This document shows, in pieces, positions 1 through 7,182 of a stretch of 39,608 bases of DNA; the stretch's first letter is position 1; each line of letters opens with the position of its first letter. The DNA is from Prolixibacteraceae bacterium (GTDB lineage Bacteria > Bacteroidota > Bacteroidia > Bacteroidales > Prolixibacteraceae): the NCBI GenBank assembly GCA_009773765.1, contig WTWZ01000016.1, positions 15,349 through 54,956 of the forward strand, given 5' to 3'. The translations under genes and the position numbers were made by a program. The notes under the pieces were generated by a model. It searched no databases and had not been told where the DNA came from. It worked only from the letters and a program-made list of their open reading frames with translations.

Positions 1-577
1 CTGCAACATTCAGGTTTAACCCGCCTGTGCTATTAGTTGAGCCACTTTTCAGGGTTTCCTCGCAACAGCCTGCCAGTTCGCTTTTTAATTCCTCAATTTG
101 CGCCTGCTGTTCTTTCATGGCTTCCACAATTACAGGGATTAAGGTATTGTATTCAATATAGTAACGGTCCTGGTCTTTATCATATAAAACAGCTTCGGGA
201 AGTATTTTTTCCAGGTCCTGTGCTAAAAAGCCCAGCTTATCTTTTTGCATTCTTTCCAGCTTTTGCCTTTCCTCCTCGTTACTGATTGTATCATTGTTTT
301 GTTTGATAAAATCATATTTCACCCCTTTTAATTGTAAAAGCTTTTCAAGCGGTTTTTCTATAACCCTGAGATTTTCTTTTATCCGGGTGTCGGAAAAATG
401 ATAAGTTGATCCGGCATAATGGTACTGTGCATAAACTGAGCTAAGCCTTAGGTTATAAGATGCATCGGGATCCATGCCAATGCCAACCCTGCCACTTGAA
501 TTTACTTTTAGCTGTGCGAAACTGCTAAACGAAACGAACACGAAACACATCGTTAATACATTAAATTTTTTTTTCAT
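1..577 (-). CDS. Tail-fibre/S74 intramolecular chaperone domain protein, 3' end beyond window
   Basis: An open frame runs from an ATG at 577 down to base 1 with no stop, so only the first 192 residues are visible. It opens with a signal peptide (MKKKFNVLTMCFVFVSFSSFAQ), then a short GRVGIG segment typical of proteins carrying an S74 domain. From about residue 62 the S74 (endosialidase-type chaperone) pattern is clear: SDTRIKENLRVIEKPLEKLL, then LGFLAQDLEKILPEAV, then YIEYNTLIPVIVEAMKEQQ leading into a coiled coil. In the family this domain trims and trimerises fibre-like surface or phage proteins. In Bacteroidota such short chromosomal copies are common as secreted proteins of unknown role. 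It stands alone on the minus strand with a long leader. Phage origin is not supported by any neighbour. Confidence 0.85.
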   Translation of the reverse strand, partial: MKKKFNVLTMCFVFVSFSSFAQLKVNSSGRVGIGMDPDASYNLRLSSVYAQYHYAGSTYHFSDTRIKENLRVIEKPLEKLLQLKGVKYDFIKQNNDTISNEEERQKLERMQKDKLGFLAQDLEKILPEAVLYDKDQDRYYIEYNTLIPVIVEAMKEQQAQIEELKSELAGCCEETLKSGSTNSTGGLNLNVA

Positions 578-839
578 AATTTTACAAAGTTTTGCGGGCA
601 GGCAAGCTCTAACTTCCTGCCCTGGTTAAACAATAATTTTTATTAACAGGTAGCCTGGCTGTTTATTCAGTTAGGCTATTTTTTTTTGCTGTCACAGAAC
701 TGATAAAACGTATCGAAAATACTTTATGAAACTATTTTACACTCCCAATGCAAAATTGCAGCGGGAGGTTTTCTTAAACGAACTTGTTTATGGATTTTGT
801 TGGATTCGATTTCATATTGATTGTATTTTTTTGGTTAAC
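578..839 (-). other. Hairpin-rich 5' leader of the S74-domain gene
   Basis: This stretch has no coding frame I would support but holds three inverted repeats. GGGCAGG (596-602) pairs with CCTGCCC (616-622) about 20 bases before the start codon. TAGCCT..CTG (651-661) pairs with CAG..AGGCTA (668-678). CTCCC..TGCA (742-752) pairs with TGCA..GGGAG (757-767). If the gene is transcribed from the candidate promoter at 840-848, all three lie in its 5' untranslated region. Confidence 0.45.
651..687 (+). terminator. Terminator-like hairpin with T tract, plus strand
   Basis: The stem TAGCCT-gg-CTG / CAG-tt-AGGCTA (651-678) is followed directly by nine T residues (679-687) on the plus strand. No plus-strand gene lies just upstream, so it would stop transcription antisense to the S74-domain gene, or it is simply part of that gene's leader fold. 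Confidence 0.4.
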
Positions 840-848
840 GCAAATATA
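840..848 (-). promoter_or_regulatory. Candidate -7 element for the S74-domain gene
   Basis: Read on the minus strand this is TATATTTGC, an exact match to the Bacteroidota -7 consensus TAnnTTTG. No convincing -33 TTTG lies at the usual spacing, and the start codon is about 260 bases away, so the assignment is weak. Confidence 0.35.
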
Positions 849-889
849 TAGTAAAAAAACAAAGAATACTACAGTTTAATCATAGTTGA

Positions 890-1021
890 TTCGTTTTAAA
901 CGGCAGCGCACTTGCCTTGCCGCGAATTGTAGCCGCTTTACTGGAAAATAACCAGACACCGGAAGGGATAAAAATTCCGAAAGATTTGGTGCCGTATTGT
1001 GGGTTTGAGGTGATAAACTAA
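890..1021 (+). pseudogene. serS: 3' fragment of seryl-tRNA synthetase gene
   Basis: Forty-three codons ending in TAA at 1019-1021 encode the extreme C-terminus of a Bacteroidota-type seryl-tRNA synthetase. The order is FVLNGSALALPRIVAALLEN, then NQTPEGIKIPKDLVPYCGFE and VIN. This corresponds to the end of the catalytic domain (motif 3 arginine region and tail) in intact SerS of about 425 residues. An in-frame TGA lies at 887-889 and nothing upstream resembles the rest of the enzyme. The usual H-T before LNGS is missing. There is no start codon, so it cannot make SerS, and a complete serS should exist elsewhere. It is either a deletion remnant or a displaced 3' end left by integration into serS. 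Confidence 0.8.
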
Positions 1022-1123
1022 TCTTTGGGATAAAACATTCATATACAGGGCTGTTCTGGTTAAGGGCGGCCTTTTTTATTTTCAATTAATTTTTACTTTT
1101 GCACCAACAGAAAACAGACAGAT
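1022..1123. other. Spacer between serS fragment and CHAD gene
   Basis: It carries a GGGCGGCC run followed by T-rich sequence near 1063-1080 and the promoter element described at 1094-1102. No gene is seen. Confidence 0.4.
1094..1102 (+). promoter_or_regulatory. -7 promoter element for the CHAD gene
   Basis: TACTTTTGC fits the Bacteroidota -7 consensus TAnnTTTG and lies 22 bases before the ATG at 1124. No good -33 TTTG is visible at 19-21 bases upstream. Confidence 0.5.
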
Positions 1124-1999
1124 ATGCCACACAGGGCCGGTAAACAATTAACAGAAACCATTGCAAAACAGTCGGAACGGATTGAATATTTCTGCACCGC
1201 AGAGAATATTTCTCCCAATCTTGCCGTTCACGAAATGCGCAAAACCTTTAAACGGATGCGCGCTTTGCTGCGTTTTTATAATGCGTTCCCCGAAGAGTTT
1301 TCGCCCGAATTTATTTTGCAGATAAAATATTTTGGAAGGGCGCTAACCCACCTGCGCGAATCGTTTGTAAACCTACAGATCTTTGAACGGATTACCGCTG
1401 GAAATGCGATGATTCCTGAACGAAAAATCAGGGCTGCCCGCGAACTGTTTGCCGGGAAAAACCGCGAGGTTGTTGAAAGGGGGTTTTTTGCCGCCGAAGG
1501 TTGCGATACCATCATGAAATTCACCGGAACGCTTGCCGCGCAATTGGCCGATGTTTCACTCCCTGTACCGTCGCAACTGCAATTTGCCGCCGAATTGGAA
1601 GATTCGTACCTGAAATCGTTCCAGATTTATCAAACATTGACGGTTTTTTCCGGATCCGAAAAGGTTCACGAGTTGCGTAAAAAACTGAAACAATTGTATT
1701 ACCAGTTCGATTTTATACGTTTTGTCCACCCCCGTTTTTTCAGGCTGAAAACTTACCACTTGAACAACATTACTGAACAGTTGGGCGAAGACCACGACCT
1801 GTTTGTTTTTTTGAATGACCTGTTTGAAAACCGTTACGATTTTACAGGCGAAGAGCTTGAAATTCTTGAAAACCAAATTCAGCACCTGCGCGAACTCAAC
1901 CGCATCAAACTTTTTCCGCGGCTAAAACAATTTTTTTCTGAAACTCCAGAATCTTTCAAACTGAAATTACTGGGAATTTTTAAGGTGCCTGTAATATGA
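1124..1999 (+). CDS. CHAD domain-containing protein
   Basis: The 291-residue product is a stand-alone CHAD protein. CHAD is a helical-bundle domain with two four-helix halves and conserved histidines and basic residues. It is established to bind inorganic polyphosphate and often sits with polyphosphate genes. Both signature helices are visible: HEMRKTFKRMRALLRFY (about residues 36-52) and HELRKKLKQLYYQFDFI (about 182-198), followed by LGEDHDLFVFLNDL (about 221-234). There is no signal peptide or membrane segment, so it should be cytosolic, and the length fits a single CHAD domain. No polyphosphate kinase or CYTH enzyme is nearby, so the link to polyphosphate rests on the family alone. A -7 element lies just upstream. 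Confidence 0.88.
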   Translation: MPHRAGKQLTETIAKQSERIEYFCTAENISPNLAVHEMRKTFKRMRALLRFYNAFPEEFSPEFILQIKYFGRALTHLRESFVNLQIFERITAGNAMIPERKIRAARELFAGKNREVVERGFFAAEGCDTIMKFTGTLAAQLADVSLPVPSQLQFAAELEDSYLKSFQIYQTLTVFSGSEKVHELRKKLKQLYYQFDFIRFVHPRFFRLKTYHLNNITEQLGEDHDLFVFLNDLFENRYDFTGEELEILENQIQHLRELNRIKLFPRLKQFFSETPESFKLKLLGIFKVPVI

Positions 2000-2028
2000 A
2001 ATTTTATTCGCATTGAAAGGTTAACAAA

Positions 2029-2245
2029 ACCGCCACCCTTCACCTCCACTCAGGTTGAACTTCACCCTGAGTCCCCACCCAAAAAATATTGGGCACAATG
2101 TGTAAATGACAGATTGCTCGAACCCGGCTGTCATTTCGACGAGGAACGAGGAGAAATCTCTTTGATTAGTAGATCTCTCCTTCGTCGGGATGACAAGAAA
2201 ATTGAAATCTGTCATTGGTAGCGGAGCCGAAGGGTGATTGCCGCA
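2029..2245. repeat. Nested palindromic repeat element (REP/MITE-like)
   Basis: Several inverted repeats are nested here. The outer arms AATGACAGATT (2105-2115) and AATCTGTCATT (2206-2216) are perfect 11-base complements. Inside them TGTCAT..CGACGA (2129-2142) pairs with TCGTCG..ATGACA (2182-2195), with GGAGAAATCT (2150-2159) against AGATCTCTCC (2171-2180). Further out, CACCCTTC at about 2034-2041 mirrors GAAGGGTG at 2229-2236. Sequences of the TGTCATTTCGAC..GAGAAATCTC kind are known as interspersed palindromes in Bacteroidota genomes. The small minus-strand frame across it (2021-2215) is a by-product of the repeat, not a gene. Confidence 0.65.
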
Positions 2246-2329
2246 ATTCCCGCTTTTGAAATGCAGTATTCGACGCGGCTGACCGAAGCCACGCTTGCAG
2301 AAACCGGAGAAACTTTTGATGCATCGTAA
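2222..2329 (+). pseudogene. Possible short coding remnant after the palindromic repeat
   Basis: Thirty-five codons without a stop end in TAA at 2327-2329 and have coding-like composition (IAAIPAFEMQ, then YSTRLTEATLAETGETFDAS). There is no start codon or ribosome site, and an in-frame TAG lies at 2219-2221 where the palindromic repeat ends. I do not recognise the family. It may be the 3' end of a gene cut by the repeat, or chance. Confidence 0.25.
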
Positions 2330-2551
2330 TTTTTCTCGATGTTTTTCATTTTCTCTCCTGAAAGTCCCCGGGAAAGAGAAAGTTTTTCGATAGGTTTTCC
2401 GGTTGATGCTGGCAGACGATGTGGGGCATGGCGAAGGAATGTGATTTGTAGTGATTTATTGAGATTGATGGAGATTTATTGAAAATATAATTCATCACTT
2501 GCAATTTTCTAAAAATATTACAGCCGGAAAGATACAAACCGAACAAGGTAT
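2330..2551. other. Gene-free spacer before folK
   Basis: AT-rich sequence with one terminator-like hairpin at 2349-2387 and a tandem-like run of gagatt/gatttattga words around 2445-2485. No credible coding frame is seen; the 69-residue minus-strand frame here lacks family features. Confidence 0.4.
2349..2387 (+). terminator. Possible terminator hairpin
   Basis: TTTTCTCT (2349-2356) pairs with AGAGAAAG (2375-2382), with one G-T pair, and five T residues follow. The stem is AT-rich and the loop is 18 bases, so this is a weak call for the end of plus-strand transcripts. Confidence 0.3.
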
Positions 2552-3040
2552 TCACAACTTTATTTTCTTTATCGCCGAACTGTTGCTGAAGTTTTTAATC
2601 ATTTCCAAACTTGTTAATTTTAGCTTAGGGTGAATGAACCTGGGAGCAATTTCAGTAAGTGGCACCAGTACAAATTGACGGAGTTGAATCAGCGGATGTG
2701 GAATTGTTAAGTTTTCTTTTTCGATTATTTTATTGTCAAAATACAAAATGTCTATGTCCATTTCGCGTGATTTGTATTGATTGCCATCTCGTTTTCTTCC
2801 AAATAGGCTTTCAATAAAGTTGATTTTCTCAAGAAGTACTAAAGGAGAAAACTCTGTTTCAATCAACAAAACCTGGTTCCAGAAATTTTCGTCACTTTGA
2901 AAACCCCAGGGCGGAGTTTCGTAAACTGAAGATTGTTTAATAATTTCACCTAACTCATTTTTAATGAATGAGTAAACTTTACTGAAATTATCTTGTTTAT
3001 TTCCGGTATTTCCACCTATTCCCAAAAAAACCTGATGCAT
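2552..3040 (-). CDS. folK: 2-amino-4-hydroxy-6-hydroxymethyldihydropteridine diphosphokinase
   Basis: This 162-residue protein matches FolK (HPPK), which transfers pyrophosphate from ATP to 6-hydroxymethyl-7,8-dihydropterin, the step before dihydropteroate synthase in folate synthesis. Family marks are FLGIGGNTGNK at the start, YETPPWGF around residue 41, the signature REMDIDILYFDN (about 91-102) carrying the metal-binding aspartates, and IPHPLIQLRQFVLVPL (about 112-127). Length is normal for a stand-alone HPPK. It is a single gene transcribed away from sppA. Its stop lies beside a long gene-free region, so it is probably monocistronic. Confidence 0.93.
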   Translation of the reverse strand: MHQVFLGIGGNTGNKQDNFSKVYSFIKNELGEIIKQSSVYETPPWGFQSDENFWNQVLLIETEFSPLVLLEKINFIESLFGRKRDGNQYKSREMDIDILYFDNKIIEKENLTIPHPLIQLRQFVLVPLTEIAPRFIHPKLKLTSLEMIKNFSNSSAIKKIKL

Positions 3041-3047
3041 TGAAGTG

Positions 3048-3056
3048 TATATTTGT
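3048..3056 (+). promoter_or_regulatory. -7 promoter element for sppA
   Basis: TATATTTGT matches TAnnTTTG exactly and lies about 70 bases before the sppA ATG, within the divergent folK-sppA spacer. A -33 element is not clear. Confidence 0.5.
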
Positions 3057-3128
3057 AATTTTAAATGAATGTTGTTACCGATAAGTTAGAAGAAATAAAA
3101 TTAGCTAAAAATAAATACACAAAGTAAT

Positions 3129-4901
3129 ATGAAAGAGTTTTTTAAATATGTTTTGGCTACTGTTGCCGGGATTTTTGCAGTTTCGATAATAGGGGTGATC
3201 CTGTTGTTTATGATAATCGGGGCGATTATCTCGTCAGCAGAAAAACAGGTGGTAGTTGAGAATAATTCGATGCTGGTGCTCGATATGGGCCGGCAAATTG
3301 TTGATCGTGCCCCAAACGATCCGTTTGAGGATATGGAATTGCCGTTTTTATCACAGGTAAAATCGCTGGGGCTTGATGATATTTTTACATCGCTTGAAAA
3401 TGCAGCGGCCGATGATAATATTAAAGGGGTATATCTTAAACTTTCCATGTTCGGCGGAGGAATGGCATCGGTTGAAGAAATCAGGAATGCACTGATAGAA
3501 TTTAAGAAAAACTGCGACAAACCAATTTATGCACATGCCGACCAATATATGATGGATCAAAAATCATATTACCTGGCAACTGTTGCCGATAAAATTGTTA
3601 TTCACCCCGAAGTTTCAGTCGATTTTCGCGGATTGGGCGGCGAAATGCTGTTTTTCAGGAATGCGCTTGATAAAGTTGGCATTGAAATGCAGATAGTTCG
3701 GCATGGCAAATTCAAAGCAGCGGTTGAACCTTTCATGCTTGATAAAATGAGCGCGGAAAACAGGGAACAGCAGCTCACTTACATGAACAGCCTGTGGAAC
3801 CACATGTTAAAAGGGATTTCGGAAAAAAGAAATATCCCTGTTGAAAAACTGAACCTGCTGGCCGATGAGGTTCAAACTTTCAACAAAGGCCAAAAAGCTG
3901 TTGAAACAGGATTAGTTGACGAGGTAAAATATAAAGATCAGGTTTTGGACGACTTGCGGGAGATTACGGGAATTACCGGGACAAAAGATGTTCCGGTGAT
4001 TACTGCATCGAAATATGCCGACGTTCCGGCGAAGGAGAAAAAATTCAGCCGGAATAAAATTGCTGTTATTTATGCCAGCGGAGATATCGGAATGTCGTTT
4101 GGCGGCGAATTTATTGATGGCGACAAGCTCTCGCGTGAAATTCGCAAAGTTCGCCAGGACAGCACTTACAAAGCCGTTGTGCTGCGCGTTAATTCTCCAG
4201 GGGGGACTATTTTCGACTCGGAAACCATCTGGCGCGAGGTAAAACTGGCTGCTGACGAAAAAACATTGGTGGTTTCGTTTGGCAACGTGGCTGCTTCGGG
4301 TGGATATTACATTTCCTGCGCTGCTGATAAAATTCTGGCCAGCCCAAATACAATAACCGGTTCAATCGGAATTTTTGGTACCATCCCTAATTTTGGTGAG
4401 TTGCTGAATGACAAACTCGGAATTACAACCGATGTGGTAAAAACAAATAAAAACTCAGATTTGTTAACGCTAACACGCCCGATGACAGAAGTTGAAAGGC
4501 AGTTAATCCAAAACACCATAGAGGAAGGATATAATACTTTTGTTGGGCATGTTGCCGAAGGGCGCGGAAAGACTGTGGCTCAGATTGATTCCATTGGACA
4601 GGGCAGGGTGTGGAGCGGTGAAAATGCAAAAGAAATCGGGCTGATTGACGATTTTGGCGGGTTGAAAGACGCTATTGCACTGGCTGCCGAAATTGAAGGG
4701 CTGGAAGAGTACCGCACCGTTGGCTTACCTGCGTTGCCCGACCCGTTTCAGGAACTATTTAAAATGGGTACCGATAACATTCGCGCCCGTTTCCTGAAAA
4801 ACGAATTAGGTGAAAAATACCGCTATTACGAATATTTTAAAAAGATGTCGGGCATGAGCGGCGTTTATGCCCGAATGCCGTATGATATTTTTGTGAATTA
4901 A
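3129..4901 (+). CDS. sppA: Signal peptide peptidase SppA, 67K type
   Basis: The 590-residue product is a long-form SppA, a membrane serine protease of family S49 that degrades cleaved signal peptides and membrane fragments on the periplasmic side. One N-terminal membrane segment spans about residues 7-35. Two tandem S49-type domains follow (about 50-290 and 310-540), as in the E. coli enzyme. The Ser-Lys dyad is visible: Lys196 in FKAAVEPF of the first domain and Ser390 in AASGGYYIS of the second. The length equals the 67K family, not the shorter one-domain form. It converges with lpxA and has its own -7 element. Confidence 0.95.
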   Translation: MKEFFKYVLATVAGIFAVSIIGVILLFMIIGAIISSAEKQVVVENNSMLVLDMGRQIVDRAPNDPFEDMELPFLSQVKSLGLDDIFTSLENAAADDNIKGVYLKLSMFGGGMASVEEIRNALIEFKKNCDKPIYAHADQYMMDQKSYYLATVADKIVIHPEVSVDFRGLGGEMLFFRNALDKVGIEMQIVRHGKFKAAVEPFMLDKMSAENREQQLTYMNSLWNHMLKGISEKRNIPVEKLNLLADEVQTFNKGQKAVETGLVDEVKYKDQVLDDLREITGITGTKDVPVITASKYADVPAKEKKFSRNKIAVIYASGDIGMSFGGEFIDGDKLSREIRKVRQDSTYKAVVLRVNSPGGTIFDSETIWREVKLAADEKTLVVSFGNVAASGGYYISCAADKILASPNTITGSIGIFGTIPNFGELLNDKLGITTDVVKTNKNSDLLTLTRPMTEVERQLIQNTIEEGYNTFVGHVAEGRGKTVAQIDSIGQGRVWSGENAKEIGLIDDFGGLKDAIALAAEIEGLEEYRTVGLPALPDPFQELFKMGTDNIRARFLKNELGEKYRYYEYFKKMSGMSGVYARMPYDIFVN

Positions 4902-4996
4902 TGTTTTTCATTGTTATCAACGGTTAAACCCAAAGGGTGTTTATCTTTTTATACAGAAACTTTTGGCTTGCCTGCTTTTTTTCGATGCAACCCTTA

Positions 4997-5782
4997 TTAA
5001 TCGGGGAAATAACCCCTGATAATTCCCCGTTTCGAGTCTTTTACAAAAAGCAGTATTTCGTCCCTTTCGAGCGAGGCGGGCATTTCGGCTTCAATAATTT
5101 CAACTGCCTGAGAAGTGTTTAATCCTTTCTGGTAAATATAGCGGTAAATATCCTGCACCTCGCGGATTTTCTCGTTTGAATAGTTCCTGCGCCGAAGGCC
5201 GATGGAGTTGATTCCCACGTAAGAGAGCGGTTCGCGGCCGGCTTTGATAAAGGGGGGTACGTCTTTTCTCACCAGCGAACCGCCTGCAATCATCACGTGT
5301 TTGCCGATATGGCAAAACTGATGAACGGCAACCATTCCACCCAGAATGGCAAAATCGTCAACGATAACTTCGCCTGCTAATTGGGTGTTGTTTACCAGAA
5401 TTACATTGCTTCCCACAATACAATCGTGGGCAATGTGTACATAAGCCATAATCAGGTTGTTGCTTCCAACAACGGTTTTGCCGTTTGCCACGGTTCCCCG
5501 GTTAATGGTTACAAATTCGCGGATGGTGTTGTTATCGCCAATTTCAAGTGTGGTATATTCGCCCCTGAATTTTAAATCCTGGGGAATAGCGCCAATAACA
5601 GCGCCCGGAAAAACACGGCAGTTTTTACCGATTCTTGTCCCGGGCAGTATGGTAACGCTCGAACCAATATGTGTCCCTTCTCCGATTTCAACGTCATTAT
5701 CGATAGTTACGAAAGGTTCAATTACAACGTTATCCGCTACTTTTGCATCAGGATGAACGTATGCTAATAGTTGTTTCATCAT
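4997..5782 (-). CDS. lpxA: Acyl-ACP--UDP-N-acetylglucosamine O-acyltransferase
   Basis: LpxA performs the first step of lipid A synthesis, adding a 3-hydroxyacyl chain from acyl carrier protein to UDP-GlcNAc in the cytosol. The 261-residue protein starts with hexapeptide repeats of a left-handed beta helix (VHPDAKVADNVVIEPFVTI onward), has the family GAIPQDLKF motif near residue 88 and the catalytic His in AYVHIAHDCIVG (about residues 113-124). It ends with the helical tail (NYSNEKIREVQDIYRYIYQ). It is the last gene of lpxD - lpxC/fabZ - lpxA, 6 bases after the fusion gene. ATG is at 5782; a second Met follows at once, so the start may be one codon later. Confidence 0.96.
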   Translation of the reverse strand: MMKQLLAYVHPDAKVADNVVIEPFVTIDNDVEIGEGTHIGSSVTILPGTRIGKNCRVFPGAVIGAIPQDLKFRGEYTTLEIGDNNTIREFVTINRGTVANGKTVVGSNNLIMAYVHIAHDCIVGSNVILVNNTQLAGEVIVDDFAILGGMVAVHQFCHIGKHVMIAGGSLVRKDVPPFIKAGREPLSYVGINSIGLRRRNYSNEKIREVQDIYRYIYQKGLNTSQAVEIIEAEMPASLERDEILLFVKDSKRGIIRGYFPD

Positions 5783-5788
5783 GGTGTA

Positions 5789-7180
5789 TTAACTAATTTC
5801 GTTTTGTTTTACAATTTGAGCCATAAATTCGCCTTCGGCAACAATTTTACCGCCCACGTAAGTTATGCCTTTCATGTTGGCAATTCCTCTTCGAATGGGC
5901 GAAACTAAGTTTAATTTAAAAATTAAAGTATCGCCGGGGACAACTTTTCTTCTGAATTTAACATTATCAATCCGGACAAAATAGGTTGAGAATTTCCCTT
6001 CCAACTGGCTTAATACCAGCAAACCCCCTGTTTGGGCCATTGCTTCAACCAGCAAAACCCCGGGCATCACAGGTTCGTTGGGGAAATGCCCCCGGAAGAA
6101 TTGTTCGTTAAAAGTAACGTTTTTAATACCAATTATTTCATTGTCGCTTTTCGCAATTATTTTGTCAACCAGCAAGAACGGGTAACGGTGGGGCAATAAA
6201 TCCTTTATCTGGTTGATGTCTAATATGGGGGTTTTGCCCGGGTCGTAATCCGGAGCGCTTTCTTCGGCAAGTACGATACTTTTTTTAAGTGCTTTGGCAA
6301 ACATCGTGTTTGGCCCATGTCCCGGTTTTGAAGCGATAATTCTTCCTTTGATATGTTTTCCGCACAAAGCCAAATCGCCTATTACATCGAGTAACTTGTG
6401 ACGCGCACATTCGTTGTCGAAATGTAATTCGAGGTTGTTCAAAATGCCCTGTGGTTTAACTTCAACGTGTTTGTGGTGAAATAAATCGGCCAAACGATCG
6501 AGTTCTGCCTGACTGATATCTTTGTCGATAATCACAATCGCATTCTCCAGATCGCCCCCTTTAACGAGGTTGTGGTTTAGCAAAAATTCAAGTTCGCGAA
6601 GAAATACAAATGTGCGGCAACTTGCAATTTCAGTTTTAAAATCTTTTATAGAATTTAATGTGGCGAACTGGTTATTCAGCACTTCCGATTTAAACGAAAT
6701 GGTCACATTCAAACGGTAATCGTCATCGGGCAGTGCAACAATGTGCGACCCCGATTTTTCGTCGTAAATTTCAATTTTTTCTTTGATGACAAAGTACTCA
6801 CGTTCAGCCTCCTGTTCCGCAATTCCTGCTTTTTCGATGGCATTTACAAAATAAATGGAACTGCCGTCTATAATTGGCGCTTCTTCGTTGTTTACTTCAA
6901 TTAATACATTGTCGAGGTCCATTCCAAGGAGCGCAGCCAGCGCATGTTCGATAGTTCCGATACGGGCGCCGTTTTTTTGCAGGAGCGTTCCCCTGGAAGT
7001 ATCTATTACCAAATCAACGTCGGCTTCAATAATAGGTTGATTTTCAAGATCGATCCGCTTGAATTTAAACCCATGGTTAATGGGAGCGGGCAAAAAGTTC
7101 ATGGTAACATCCACCCCGGTATGCAATCCTCTTCCCTGGATTGTAAACGAACTTGCCAGCGTTTTCTGTTTAACATTCAT
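5789..7180 (-). CDS. lpxC-fabZ: Bifunctional LpxC deacetylase / FabZ dehydratase
   Basis: Two enzymes are fused in one 463-residue chain, an arrangement characteristic of Bacteroidota. Residues 1 to about 300 are LpxC, the zinc-dependent UDP-3-O-acyl-GlcNAc deacetylase that commits the cell to lipid A. His79 lies in GTIEHALAALLGM, and the other zinc ligands fall in ARHKLLDVIGDLALCG. Residues about 318-463 are FabZ, 3-hydroxyacyl-ACP dehydratase, with LLPHRYPFLLVDKI and the active-site stretch GHFPNEPVMPGVLLVEAMAQ. The fusion joins a lipid A enzyme with the dehydratase that competes for the same 3-hydroxyacyl-ACP pool. It starts 2 bases after the lpxD stop, so translation is probably coupled. 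Confidence 0.96.
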   Translation of the reverse strand: MNVKQKTLASSFTIQGRGLHTGVDVTMNFLPAPINHGFKFKRIDLENQPIIEADVDLVIDTSRGTLLQKNGARIGTIEHALAALLGMDLDNVLIEVNNEEAPIIDGSSIYFVNAIEKAGIAEQEAEREYFVIKEKIEIYDEKSGSHIVALPDDDYRLNVTISFKSEVLNNQFATLNSIKDFKTEIASCRTFVFLRELEFLLNHNLVKGGDLENAIVIIDKDISQAELDRLADLFHHKHVEVKPQGILNNLELHFDNECARHKLLDVIGDLALCGKHIKGRIIASKPGHGPNTMFAKALKKSIVLAEESAPDYDPGKTPILDINQIKDLLPHRYPFLLVDKIIAKSDNEIIGIKNVTFNEQFFRGHFPNEPVMPGVLLVEAMAQTGGLLVLSQLEGKFSTYFVRIDNVKFRRKVVPGDTLIFKLNLVSPIRRGIANMKGITYVGGKIVAEGEFMAQIVKQNEIS

Positions 7181-7182
7181 CC

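Noticed and set aside
37-285. 82-residue plus-strand frame
   Set aside because: It is antisense to the S74-domain coding region, which has family motifs on the minus strand.
1-577. Prophage remnant because of the tail-fibre-type S74 domain
   Set aside because: No other phage gene is present, and short secreted S74 proteins are common on Bacteroidota chromosomes.
876-1085. 69-residue minus-strand frame
   Set aside because: It is antisense to the serS fragment, whose plus-strand translation clearly matches a known family.
2021-2215. 64-residue minus-strand frame
   Set aside because: It lies wholly inside the palindromic repeat and has no family features.
4902-4996. Possible terminator in the sppA-lpxA convergent gap
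   Set aside because: Only a short CCC-AAA-GGG match was found, too weak to call.
5002-5029. Inverted repeat CGGGGAA / TTCCCCG near the 3' end of lpxA
   Set aside because: It lies inside coding sequence and has no T tract on either strand, so it is not supported as a terminator.
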